From positions 7,221,410 through 7,285,409 of the forward strand of contig BSYO01000004.1 in NCBI GenBank assembly GCA_033239525.1: 64,000 nt of DNA, written 5' to 3'. Both the position numbers and the translations under genes were made by a program. The stretch comes from Nepenthes gracilis. Lineage: Eukaryota > Streptophyta > Magnoliopsida > Caryophyllales > Nepenthaceae. This document shows positions 53,142 through 64,000 of this stretch, one piece after another; positions within the stretch are counted from its first letter, which is position 1; each line of letters opens with the position of its first letter. The notes below the pieces were generated by a model. That model was not told the DNA's origin and searched no databases. It saw only the letters and a program-made list of their open reading frames with translations.

Positions 53142-54499
53142 ACACTCACCTAAAACGACGATCATACTCACAGAAAAGTGGAGCTTACAACAGTCGGCGT
53201 AACCACATCATCCATGATCCATATACGTTTTTTAAAGAAGCATGTCTAGAATCCAGCTATTCAGAGAAGATCCCCTAAATTCACAATCTTCTTCATAACT
53301 ATTTGAACCCAAAATTAGGGAAACTTGGTGTTGGCAGGGTATGATCTTGGTAAACCGTCAAATCTATCCTAGGAAGTTGTCAAGAAGCGTGTATATGGAA
53401 GAACGCTAGAAAATACTGCCTTACGCCATTTGTCACACTATTCTATTGTTGAGCATCACATTGGCAACGACCATCTCTCTTATTTGGGAGGCCATGTTGT
53501 CGAGTATGGACGCCACATCGGAGGTGGCCTGGGTCCTCAGCGTGAGGGAAGGAAATCTCTGGTCCCTCAGGTGGGTCATAAAAGAGAAAAGGAAAAAAGA
53601 AAGAAAGAAAGAAGGAGAGAAAGGGGAAGGTGGCGCAGGGAGTTACAGCGACTCCGGCCGAAGGAAATTGGTGCCGAAAAATGGAGCAAAGAAGATGGTT
53701 TGTTTGAAGCAAACTCTATGTGATCTACCCTCTAATATTCCCATGCACGATGGCATGGGTGGAAAAAGGGAAATCGACGAGGCCGGATAGTTGGAGCACA
53801 AACTGCGGGTTCATCCGCCGAAGAAAGAAGGTAAAATCGAGGGAGACAATGCAAATCTTTTATTTCTCTTTGTTGACGCTGATTTTGTATTTGCATGTGC
53901 CGAATTTGAGAAAAAATCGGCCGAATTGTGAAATGGGTAAATGGGAGAAGGGAAGGAGAGATGTCCTAGCAACCCTGACGGTGAAACCATGAGGGTCACG
54001 ATGCACCCAACAAAGGTGGTGTCACCGGAGATTGTGGAGTTGTCACGAGAGGAAGTGACGACGGCTTTCTCGGCTGCCACAACCATGGCTCATCCATGCA
54101 GGAATCGCCATCGACGAAAGGGAAATCTGAAGGGCGAAACAAAGGAACAGTACGGGAGGAGAGAGAAATAAGAAGAGAGAGAAGGTGCGCAGGGCGAAAA
54201 GAAGAGGAGAGGAAGAGTCCCGAGACAAGAGGACTCTTAACTTCGTGAGTCCGAGGATCTCGGGGCGTATCTTTTAGTGACAAATTTACCTTGGAATAAG
54301 GTCAGGCCTCAGGAGTACCGAGAATGGGTATCTTTTGACGTGGAGACATCACGTGGGTGATATCTTTGATTTATTTCAACATCTGATATGTTTTGTATAC
54401 ATATTTTATATCAGCATGTTGTATGAATAATGGGTAGGATTTGAGACCGGGTGGGTTGGTGCATGTGTGAGTTCATGGCACAAGAGGCTCCGAGGCCTT
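53142..54499. other. Repeat-like region, no recognised gene
   Basis: Contains a GAAAGAAAGAAA tract (53590-53630) and G+C-richer sequence with many overlapping open frames on both strands (for example 53430-53790 and 53811-54283). None shows a domain. The overlap of frames on both strands is a composition effect. It is probably noncoding retroelement sequence together with the array that follows. Confidence 0.4.
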
Positions 54500-55055
54500 A
54501 AACGTGGCATGGGGGCCAAGAATATATGATGATTGAAAGTTGACGGCCTAGAAATGTCTCCAATATGGAAAATAGGATGATCGAGAGTTGTAAGCCTAAA
54601 ATGCAGCCGATATTGAAAATAAGATGGTCATGAGCTGCAAGTTTAAAATATAATCAGCCTGATAGTCAATGATATGAAATGGCCGAGAACTGCAGGCCTA
54701 AAATGTAATCAAGTTAATGGAGCTAATGATACAAAATGGCCGAGAACTACAGACCTAAAATATAGTAGGACAGATAACCAATGAAATGAAATGGCTGACA
54801 ACTGCAGGTCTAAAATGTAGTCGGGCTGTTGGAGCTAATAACATGAGATGGCCCAGAGCTATAGGCTTAAAATGTATCCGAGTTGATAGCCAATGATGTG
54901 AAATGGCCAAGAGTTCTAGGCCTAAAATGTAACCGAGTTGATATTTAATGATATAAAATGGTCAAGAATTGTAATCTAAAATGGAGTTTGGCCAATGGAG
55001 CCAATGATATGAGATGACCTAGATCTGTCGGCCTAAAACGTAACCATATGATATG
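54500..55055. repeat. Tandem array, about 56-bp period, about 10 diverged copies
   Basis: A unit containing GAAATGGCCGAGAACTGCAG, then GCCTAAAATGTA, then G.TGATAGCCAATGATAT recurs with the CCTAAAATG core near 54547, 54594, 54642, 54697, 54753, 54809, 54865, 54920, 54974 and 55030. The period is 47-48 bp in the first copies and 54-56 bp in the rest. Confidence 0.92.
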
Positions 55056-56586
55056 CAAATTTGGATTATGTTTACCGTTGGCCGCTGTTTATGTGGGTAT
55101 GCCGTGACTTCTATTTACATGGGTGTACCGTGGACTTTGATTATGTGGAAGGGTATTAGAGCACGATTTATTATACATTCGTATCAGTTGGATGGTACGA
55201 TGATATTCTACTTTGGTATGCTGCTAATTTGGCTTCTAATATCGGCGATTTGGGATTTGTATTTGTCATCTGTATTAATATTTGTTTATGAATTCTCTCT
55301 CTGATTTGCATATGCTATTTTGTGCATGTTTATAACGATATTTACTGAGCTTTCGGTTCACGTTTTCATGTTTCCGTCTCTTCAGATTCGTATATAGGCT
55401 AGGATGCTTTGTAGGAGATGGATGAGATATGACGCTGCATTAGGTAATCCGGTAGGTTGAGCATATGTTACAACTCATATGGCATTGGTTGTATTTCTTT
55501 AGTATTTGGATTGAGTTTATTATGAGTTTTGTTATTTTTGGATAATGAAAATTGGCCGAGAATAGGCCTTTGGATTGTATGATAAGGACCGTTGGATTTG
55601 ATATAATGTAGAAGGATTGCTGTCATGTTTGAATATTTCCCTTGCGATATTTTAAAACATGTCATATTTATATTATTCGGACAGGTTATTCGATGGGTCC
55701 TGTGTGGGTTTAGTTTTGTCCGGTCCTGTTTTTGGAATTGGTCATATCCCGATTTTTTAAATTTTTAGTTTTATATATAATAATTAATTAGACTTATTAA
55801 ATTTCAGAACATGACAATAGAAGCATAAAAGTGTGAGAGAAGATTATTAGCCATCAACGTCATTTTAGAGCTCCATGATCAGGTCCTAACCACTGCTGAA
55901 TCTTTGCTGGCTTGCCAAGGCATTTAAAATCATACCAAGAGTTCATCTTGGGAGGCTTTACACTGCCTTTAGATATACAACAAAGAATAGCTTTTTTTAA
56001 AGGATGGAAGACTCCTATACACCATCTAGTACGAGGTTGACTGAAAACTCCGGAGACAATCTCTCCAGCGAATTCATGTGCCTTCAGATATGTTGCAACA
56101 AGAATTGAACCAAGTAAATTGCAGGAATAATCCAACTATCTTGAATTGTCCATGTCGGATGTGGTAACCTATGTGGGTGGCCATTGATTATATGTTGGTG
56201 GTGGGCTGGCATTATTTTCTAATTAAACATTTTTATGTCACAGGTGTGCCAAAGGCTTTGTTTAGATCTAAAATTTCTAAGTCTGATACTAAATTGTACC
56301 AGAATATGTTATAGTTGAGCCAAAGGCTTTGTTTAGATCTAAAATTTGGAAGTTTGACACTAATTGTTACCAGAATATGTTAAAAGTTGAATTTAATGGA
56401 TCAGGCTTTGATTTAAAGAGTTTTCAAGAGTTTTCCAATTTCTTAAGAATCACATATATTCAGAACTTTGTGGAGGAAATTATGGCCAATTCATAGAGTG
56501 AAACAGAAATTTCCATGAGGAAACAAAACTTGAGTATTAAGAGGAAAAGGCATGAGAGAAATTTCTTTAACCACATTACAGCAGAG
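55056..56586. other. Repeat-like stretch and phospholipase 3' flank
   Basis: 55300-55400 has TTTACTGAGCTTTCGGTTCACGTTTTCATG-type wording common near the ends of plant gypsy-type repeats, which suggests that the block from about 53.1 to 55.8 kb is one old noncoding retroelement. A 40-bp segment (AGCCAAAGGCTTTGTTTAGATCTAAAATTT) occurs twice near 56250 and 56320. No gene was recognised. Confidence 0.35.
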
Positions 56587-58059
56587 CTATGGCTTATGAA
56601 AGACCGACCCTGCAATCAAAGCAGCTTCCATAACAACATTAATGACATCAATAACCTCATCAACTTGGCATTTGTTCCCCTTGAAAGTATGCCCTCCTGA
56701 CTTCTTGAATTTTTCCATGCAGTTTATGAGGTTTTGGCTGCACTCTTGACTAAGATAGTCATCTGCACCATCACAATTGAATTAGGGCTTCATCCACACT
56801 AATTATATCTCACTTAGCAAATTATTTACTCCAAAACCAGAAAAAAAAAAAAAAACCAGCATGCTTCAGAATGCAAAATTTTGGATTATTCAGTTTATTC
56901 GACTCGTCTAGACAAAATGCACTTAAATATTTTCTGTTAAAGCATTGTGGATTGTTAACCAAAATCTGAACAATTGAATAGCTAAGATAATTCATTAGGC
57001 AGATTAGGTTATGCAATTGCACCCCATGTACATGAAACTCTTACGCATATACACACAGTTTCAGATTTATAAAAAAATAAGCAGTGGAGGACTTCAAGAT
57101 AGCCGTAAGATGTTGCCCTTTTGTTGTAGTACAAAAAAGCTATACCCAGAAAATTTCGCTATCACAGCTTTTGTTGCGATTTTACCCTTGTTTTGCATGC
57201 AACAAAATTGACATTTCGACTTCATTTGCAATTAGTATGACACTGAAATCGGGCCAATCCCACATTATTTGCTCGTGTAGTGCTGTTGATTTTAGTCTGC
57301 TAATTTCATTATAACTTAGCTCAGATACTCAAATTGACACTTTTCCGAATGCTAGTAACAATATTGATAATTTTTACAATTTGGTTGAGCAGAGTTTGCA
57401 AACGGATACTTGGGTAATTTCAGAACAAGGAATTTTCATTCCAATTTTCTCATATATCAGAAAAGGGCAACAATTCTTAGTATTAACTCTTTTAGAAAAA
57501 TGGAAAAAAGCTTTTGATTTTTGGGGAGACCAAAGAATTGAGCAAACTTACTGCCTTTGGCTTGTACACAGGCATCATGCCTCATACAGCAGGCATCAAG
57601 GCCATCACATGGTGTCTCCCCTGGACATCCACTGTATAAAATCCCACAGTACTTGCCGTACCTTAAAAAAGGAGGCACTATGCCACCAAAAAAAAAAAAA
57701 AATATAAATACATTCTTAAGTAGTTTATACCACAAATTGTCAAATTCAATGCTATATGACTTGAAAATATTACCTGAACAGAACTCTGATTCACATTTTC
57801 TACTGCATTCTTTGCTCTGCATGAGGAGACCCAAAAACAGTCAGAATAATTTGGTATTTTCTTTTCCCAATGGATAAGGCATCAGCGTCTTCATAACGTC
57901 ATCGGAAAGATGACAGGTGATGAACGAGATGGGAGGGGGAATTACCACTTGGACAGCAGTCTCTGATGACTGAATCCCAATATTGAGGGCATTCACAGAA
58001 ACGCCATGAAAGCTGCAGAGGGCTAGAAGAGCTAACTTCAGTGAAAGGAAGGAAGCCAT
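56587..58059 (-). CDS. Secretory phospholipase A2 (plant PLA2-alpha type), complete, 4 exons
   Basis: Exons in transcript order: 58059-57946, 57816-57774, 57677-57552, 56762-56587, all GT-AG; 153 codons including TAG, 152 aa. Residues 1 to about 24 are a signal peptide (MASFLSLKLALLALCSFHG...). The mature part has the Ca-binding loop YGKYCGILYSGCPGE and the active site DACCMRHDACV with the catalytic His-Asp pair. It has exactly twelve cysteines, as expected for the six disulfides of plant sPLA2. The C-terminus ends FHKP. The enzyme hydrolyses the sn-2 ester of phospholipids with Ca, releasing lysophospholipid and free fatty acid, in the endomembrane/secretory route or apoplast. The ATG was chosen because it starts the signal peptide; the frame is open further upstream but the added residues look untranslated. 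The exact end of exon 1 has two in-phase donors (after CAA or after GTG); GTG|GTAATT is preferred. Confidence 0.94.
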
Positions 58060-60370
58060 TAAGTGGTGGCTGAAATTGCAGGAAGACAGCTCTGTGAATG
58101 TGAAGCTTGGCTTTGCCCCACGGCTCAAAATGAGTGTACAAGGGGATTTGAGGGAGCAAGTCAAATGAGGTGTGCGTATATGAAAGCCCAAAGGAGAGGA
58201 TGGGATCGTAGGGTTGCTCGTGACCAACCTGCTTTTGCAGTAGTTGGTAGCTAGTGCCGTATGTTAGTCTGCATGTGAGGGTTATAGTTGAGGGGTCCAT
58301 TTCTTGAAAATGACCTTTGAACCTGCTCTATATTAGGAGCAATAGATTTTTATTAAATCTACAATGTTTGAAAAATAACTTTATTTTTTATTTTATAATG
58401 TTATTATAAAATGATAGGTTGGTTTATGGTTTTTTTTCAATGCGGTGGGCCAAGCATCAATATCAATATTTGCCGTGTAGAATTATTTGGATTTGTTTCA
58501 GAAGTTCATCTCCTAAGATTTTATTGAAATAGCATGGAGGAAGAAGCTCATCACATATTTGGTTTGAGAACTTAGTTGTCATTCTCTTGATTGTATAATA
58601 ATAATAATAAAATATTACATGATAATATTTATTATAAAAAAATAAGAATAATTAATTTTATAAAGTCACCTGTCTCCACTGATGCCAATACTCTGTCTCC
58701 CCACCCCAGCAGCTGCAGGTGTCAGCCACCCCTTTTGTTGTCTTTTAGGGTTATTTCTTTAGGGTTTGTTTTTTCACCATTGTTTAAAAAAAAAAGAAAA
58801 AAGAAAAAGAAAAAGTGAGAAGTCTCTTTTAGAGAAATCTTCCTTCTCAATTATATTTTTATTGAACGAAAGGGCAAGTTTATGTGTAGTGGCCCGGACC
58901 CGAATTCAGTGTGTTACATCAAATTTGATTTTATTCAAATTTTATGATATAAATATTCTGTATATTAATATATTTCTTTGCATATTTTCTATATTGAGAC
59001 TATTAAATCTCAAATTATTTCACACAATCATCTTGTGTTCAACCAATTAGGCACGCCTAAGTTATCATAATATGCCAAAATAATCCTTACAATAGACCCT
59101 CAAATTAAAAAAAAAAAAATCTAAAAGGCATAAAATTATTGTAAACATAAAAAAAAAATTACAATAGATAAAGTAAAAGAATATACTTTTGAAGTGCATC
59201 TGATTTACTATTTTCAATGTGAAAATAGCTTTTTATTTTTTATTTTTATAAATGTTGTCTTAAACATTTATTTGTGATAATTAAAAAATAAAATTATAAG
59301 GGTTCTAAATTACTAACATTAAGTTTATGATGGAAAAGCACCACATTGTGCAAATGGACATTCGTATAGTTTGTGCATATATGTCGATGTTTTGAGCTAT
59401 TTAGGGTTTTTAAATAAAGATTAAAGATATCTAAAAATGATTTTAATAAACACTTATAATTGATAATGTTTTTAGGGATAATGGAAAAAGTCACCCTTTA
59501 TTTTTACTAATAGGAAATTAATAATTATCCTATTAAGTGTAATTTCTTCCTTAACATTGAAAATAAATGAGGAACATAAGTTTAATTAAATTAAATATAT
59601 ATTTCACAAAATATAAACATTTTGGGCTAGTATTTTATTTCTCTTCGTGATTATGGTTGGTCTGAAATTTTATTTGAATTTATATATTTATATATAATTT
59701 TTCTGTATTTGTTAACAAAAAGTTCTACTTTCTTTAATTTTATTGACATTATTGAACAATTGAATACTAGGATAAGAGATTCATACAAGTAAATAAAATA
59801 TTGTGATTAGAAATAGGAAATTTAGCTAGAAATTTTTTATTTACATATTATCAAATTTTGATAATGTTATTTTTTCTTATGACATTAATCAAGAAGAATC
59901 TATATTATTCAATCATAAAATTATTCTTTAAACTTTATAAGTTTTTTTTTTTTTCAAATGTGCGATTAAATTTTTCTATGGTATTTAGTCAATAATTAAA
60001 GATGAAGTTGAATATATCATAACTGATTATTCCATGGGCAAGCCATATACCAATTGGGCAAATAGATTACTTCTCAATAAAAAGAATAGTCATAAATAAT
60101 GAGAGATTATGTAAAAAATAGGTCAATTATGTTTATTTTCAATCCTAAATGGAATATAAGGGTTTAGGAATTCGTATGTAAAAATAGTATATTTTAACAA
60201 TGATAGCGTGTTTTATTTTTCCTACTTTCATTGTTTGTAAAAACTTCATCTTTACAGTTGCATTATTCTTTTTTATTACAAACAAAGCAATGCACTTATA
60301 AATTCTGACTAATCAAAAAAATTATTTAAAAATTGATGTAAAAGGTTAATGTCCAAAGCTGGAAACATTA
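58060..60370. other. Phospholipase upstream region and AT-rich DNA
   Basis: The first few hundred bases are the presumed promoter and 5'UTR of the phospholipase gene (minus strand); no clear TATA box is fixed. From about 58370 the sequence is AT-rich with a short (ATA)n run near 58600 and an A/G tract near 58790-58820. No gene was found. Confidence 0.4.
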
Positions 60371-60708
60371 TGTTGCGTTCTTCCTCACAGCTAAGCTTTT
60401 GCAATAGCAATTGACTGAACTACAACCAAAATTAGTATAAGAAGACAAACGGAAAGGGGAGTTCAGATAGAGGGGAACAGAAAAATAGAGAGACGGGGGA
60501 AAAGGACAGCAAGAATAGGAGGAGAAAGTAGAGAAAGGCAGAGAAGATTTGAGAGAAAGGAAAAAATAGAAAATATTTTCAGTCCTCATTACATTCATGT
60601 CAGGCACTATATACATGGAAAACAGAAAAATGCTAATAGTAAGCACCAGAAAATAATAATATAAAATAAAGAAATAGCAAAGAAAGGAAGGGAGTTATAA
60701 TGCTAACA
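60371..60708 (-). repeat. 3' LTR of a Ty3/gypsy relic
   Basis: On the minus strand it opens TGTTAGCATTATAACTCC and closes AACGCAACA. It contains a TATA box (TGTATATAGTGCC, near 60608-60620) and is preceded by the purine-rich ACGTGAGAGC. It lies downstream of the chromodomain remnant, where a 3' LTR belongs. The matching 5' LTR is not in the window. Confidence 0.7.
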
Positions 60709-60779
60709 GCTCTCACGTGTAACGAAAATAATATGCAAGTGTAATATATAATATAAAATCTTAGATAAAGTTGCAAAAT

Positions 60780-61760
60780 TATCAGGTGGCTGGATAGTTC
60801 GGGTGCTTTTCCTCTACCTCGATTGATTAGCAGGTGTGGTAATATTATTGACAATGAGACTGGTAATATTACCCTCCATATCAAATAAATTCTTGTCTTC
60901 AAGGTTGAATGGGGAAAAATCTTGGATGAAATCAGTAGCGGGCTCTCATGTGGCATCCTCAATGAGCTGGAACTGCCATTGAACCAAAAATTGAGCCACA
61001 ATTACTCATTGTTGGAAAACTTTTTTGAAATCAATAATCTGAGAAGGGAATAAAAATGGTTAGGAGCCCAAAGCTTCCTGCGGACAGGTAGCTAGTAGAC
61101 TAGGGGTGCTGTCGCAGCTTTTCTTAAGCAGAGGCACACGAAAACCATTATGAATGCGGAAATACTCTAGAAGGTGTAATCGATACGTGACTGAACCAAT
61201 GCATTCCATGATTTGGAAGGGCTCATAATAATGCTTTGCAAGCTTATTCGATTACCACTATGCCACTGTAACTTGGCGGTAGGATTAGAGTTTGACAAAA
61301 ACCCAATCACCAACTTGAAACTCTTTATCAGTCCGGCGGGCGTCAGCTTGATTCTTCATGTGGAGCTGGGCGTGTTGGAGATTATTTTTGAGTTGCACCA
61401 GCATGCCGGCATGGCCAGAAAGTAGGTCATTGACTGCGACAATGGATGGAGTGCCCTGGATATAGTTAGTCAGAGCAGGTGGTGATCTACCATATATGGC
61501 CGCAAACGATCTCATTTTAATAGAAGAGTGCCAAGCGGTATTATAGCTCCACTTGGCCGAAGGTAGAAACCACACCCAAGTCGTCGGGTTTTCAACTGCA
61601 AAGCAATGTAAGTAATCCTCCAAGCACCTATTGACCACTTTGGTTTACCCGTCGGTTTGTGGATGATAGGAACTACTATGGGACAAGGTAGAACCCTGCA
61701 GCTCAAATAGCTTCCTCTAGAATTTGTGTGACAGAATAGATCATTTTCCTCTAATGATCT
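60780..61760 (-). pseudogene. Ty3/gypsy (chromovirus) integrase end and chromodomain, decayed
   Basis: The minus strand reads HPQTDGETKVVNRCLEDYLH after repairing one small shift, then AVENPTTWVWFLPSAKWSYN and TAWHSSIKMRSFAAIYGRSP, the end of a gypsy integrase core, followed by FQVGDWVFVKL (GPY/F-side domain). A chromodomain remnant, QFLVQWQFQLIEDAT, then EPATDFIQDFSPFNLEDKN, lies at about 60850-61000; its conserved Trp codon is TGA. Upstream pol is absent beyond about 61760, so the element is truncated at that end. Confidence 0.88.
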
Positions 61761-63480
61761 CCATCAATAAACTCAGTCAACCAAATCGGACTAATATGCA
61801 ATCAATTTAAAATATCAAATTCTGTAGAAAATTGGGTAGAGTTTCCTCTATAATTAAACGAAAACCATTTATACAACCTGCTTAATTAAATCTGTACAAT
61901 TATATAAATATTCAGATTTTAAAATTTAGTCCACAACACACACAAGACTAACAAATGTCATATCATCTATGATTCCAACACAATACTCATTAACTACTAC
62001 GATGAATTTAAATAGAGATACAATCTAAGTCTAAACAAATCCGAAGTCAAAACTGCAGAAGTAGAATTAGATCTATAAACTACCTGTGGAAGCATGATAA
62101 TAATCCATAATAATAACAACATACTACAATTTAATACACAATATTAATCTAACTTGATTATTTACATTTCGATACATTAGACATATCTAAAATTTTAAGC
62201 CTCCGAAGTCCTGTAAATCTCGTTAAGTAAGTCCCTCTCCTTACTCTAACTAATCAGGTATTGACTTGTGGGCCTCATCTGGAAGGAAGAAGAAGTAAAG
62301 ATGAGTTAAAATTTAGTAAGGTACATATATATATGTTTATCAAAGAACTTGCATAAATGAAGGACATAGATGCATATGAGGCTATGAATCATGATTCGAA
62401 AGAAATGATTTCATGATTTGTTTCTAATTTTTTTTAGTTCATTTCATTTGTCTTTTCTTAGTTATCAATTTATACCAAAAACTTATTTTGTTTGGGGACC
62501 AATATCAATAGGTCTTACCGACAAAGGAACTGTTGGTCGTAGCCCGAATTGTGTGCACCTACATAATCAAAAGTCCAAACTTCTTCTATTTTAGAACCAA
62601 AGGTGGGTCATCTACATACAATCCCTATAGACAGGGCCAAAAGCCGTCCAGCGGTTCCAAAACAGAAAATAATATTTCACTATAACATATTAAGGTATGC
62701 TAAGAATATCACCCACGATAAAATATGGTTAGGATACACGGCCAGAATAAGCTTTGAATTTCCATTGTAATCTTTTGGTATACTAAAGTTTATTATCCAT
62801 AATCATCAATCCAAATTCATAATTCATTATTTCAATAGGAAATTCTATTCTTAAGCGCAAAATTCTTCGTTCCCACTCTATTGGAAAACGTTTCATAAGC
62901 TAATCAGAATATTATTCCGGAGAACAGTTCATAAGTCCATCACTTAATCACAGAATTTTCTCCATCATCAAATTTTCTTTCCATAAACATAATTCGATAT
63001 AGATTCTTATATTCCTCGTGAGCTTAAATCCTCATGTGTTCTTGATTTCACACATAATTTTCTTTAGAGCGTAAAAAATTTAGAGATTCCTTTTTACATT
63101 AAGCCAATGGAATATCAAACTTTCAATCGATGATTCTTGACAATTGATTCATAACACTATTTACGAAATATTTTAGATTAATATGTCCATGATACATGCA
63201 AAATTATCATAAGACTTGGAACAATTAGGAAATTCTTACCATACTAAGCCTAACATATCTTTGGAGTTTCCAGATGACAAATATCTACATGATTGCTTGC
63301 ATCGTAATTTTTGGAGCATATATAAGATGATATAATTAGCGTACATGTGATTAAATATCCTTATTTATGTTCGATAATATTTTCAGAATACGAAAAATTA
63401 TCATATATAATTCTATGGGTATAAATACTAAAAATAAAGGGTGTCCGTATCCACAAAATAAGAGTTACGAATTTTTAAAA
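61761..63480. other. AT-rich, repeat-like stretch without recognised gene
   Basis: Noncoding. The wording around 62260-62400 (GACTTGTGGGCCTCATCTGGAAG, GAACTTGCATAAATGAAGG) looks like a dispersed plant repeat but no ends or proteins were found. Confidence 0.35.
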
Positions 63481-63940
63481 GCCTAATCATGCATAATTTA
63501 CTTTTAATTTGAGTAAAATCCAAGGAGACGCCAGTTTAGGATTTCGGGAGTATAAAACCATCAAAACTACCAATTCGGACATCTATTTGATAAATCAACA
63601 TGTTTAGGGTATGGGTAATAATATTCTAAAGTCAATTTATACAAAAGTTTCAATTTATTCGGGGAATTCATCCGGAGCACGGGTTTTGGATTCCATATTT
63701 GAAAACCGGTCAAAACTACAAATTTTGCCATGAAATTCATATATATGTATGCCCATATCATAGGTAACAATATTTTAAAGCCAAATCATGCATAAAATCC
63801 AAGATAACAGGTAAAATTGGTCCGGACGCAGGTTAGGGCTATCGGATGCAAAAATCCGACTAAATCTCTCAAATCAGACATGAAATTGAAATATTTTTAT
63901 GTTAGAATCATGGGTATTTTAAAATATAAAATTATTCGGA
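63480..63940. repeat. Degenerate tandem repeat, about 150-bp unit, about 3 copies
   Basis: Three successive segments share the order: a G/C-richer start (GGAGACGCCAGTTTAGGATT / CGGAGCACGGGTTTTGGATT / CGGACGCAGGTTAGGGCTAT), then ATCAAAACTAC/GTCAAAACTAC/ACTAAATCTCT, then a .CATGAAATT-like part, then GGGTA.TAATATT.TAAAG. Copies are strongly diverged. It lies at the window edge and may continue. Confidence 0.6.
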
Positions 63941-64000
63941 TATTGGGATGAGAATACCTGAAAAATGGAACAAAAATGTAAGAAAAAGAAAGATGAAAGT

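Noticed and set aside
53430..54283. Several overlapping open frames on both strands
   Set aside because: They coincide in G+C-richer, purine-biased repeat DNA where stops are rare by chance; no motif supports any of them.
55860..56135. 91-codon minus-strand open frame downstream of the phospholipase gene
   Set aside because: It opens with TTG, not ATG, has no splice signals linking it to the phospholipase gene, and matches no family I recognise.

Overview
The window is nuclear DNA of a eudicot plant. Its genes have many introns with GT-AG borders, the intergenic DNA is AT-rich, and it is loaded with decayed Ty1/copia and Ty3/gypsy retrotransposons. I cannot name the species. Three intact protein genes were reconstructed exon by exon, and in each the splice phases close without a stop: a subtilisin-like serine protease of the SBT2 type (minus strand, 1672-8585, 10 coding exons, 817 aa), a Pumilio/PUF RNA-binding protein of the APUM1-6 type (plus strand, 34914-40260, 11 coding exons, 918 aa) and a small secreted phospholipase A2 (minus strand, 56587-58059, 4 exons, 152 aa). 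They have unrelated jobs (apoplastic/secretory proteolysis, mRNA 3'UTR control, lipid hydrolysis) and nothing suggests they work together.

Layout: 1-930 is a degenerate tandem array with an LTR-like leader. The SBT2 gene and its leader run to about 9.25 kb. From 9.3 to 32 kb lies repeat-rich DNA: a near-perfect hairpin (9870-9985), a gypsy RNase H relic (about 10.8-11.2 kb), a MITE-like element swollen by a TTA microsatellite (13.1-13.7 kb), a deleted copia element (14625-18641) carrying a nested 820-bp insertion with an 11-bp target duplication, and a nearly full-length copia relic (22405-28927) with both LTRs and a perfect TGGGA target duplication. A threefold tandem repeat of about 384 bp follows at 29961-31100. 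The Pumilio gene, with a 2.5-kb intron in its 5'UTR, occupies about 32.3-40.3 kb or further.

The most unusual part is 46.99-53.15 kb. It holds a mosaic of broken gene pieces copied from the two intact genes in this same window: a Pumilio 3' end, a Pumilio intron piece, a Pumilio 5' half (split by a 398-bp solo-LTR-like insertion with a CCATG duplication), then exons 2-3 of the SBT2 gene joined in the same reading direction. Introns are kept, so the copies came from genomic DNA rather than mRNA. Right beside it, two direct repeats of about 280 bp flank a further, unidentified broken coding region. Beyond are a tandem array of about 56 bp x 10 (54.5-55.05 kb), the phospholipase gene, a gypsy relic with 3' LTR, integrase end and chromodomain (60.4-61.7 kb), and a degenerate array of about 150 bp at the right edge.

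No rRNA gene, complete tRNA gene or CRISPR array was seen. Exon borders, target duplications and motif calls were read by eye. Orthology names rest on recognised family motifs, not on a database search.
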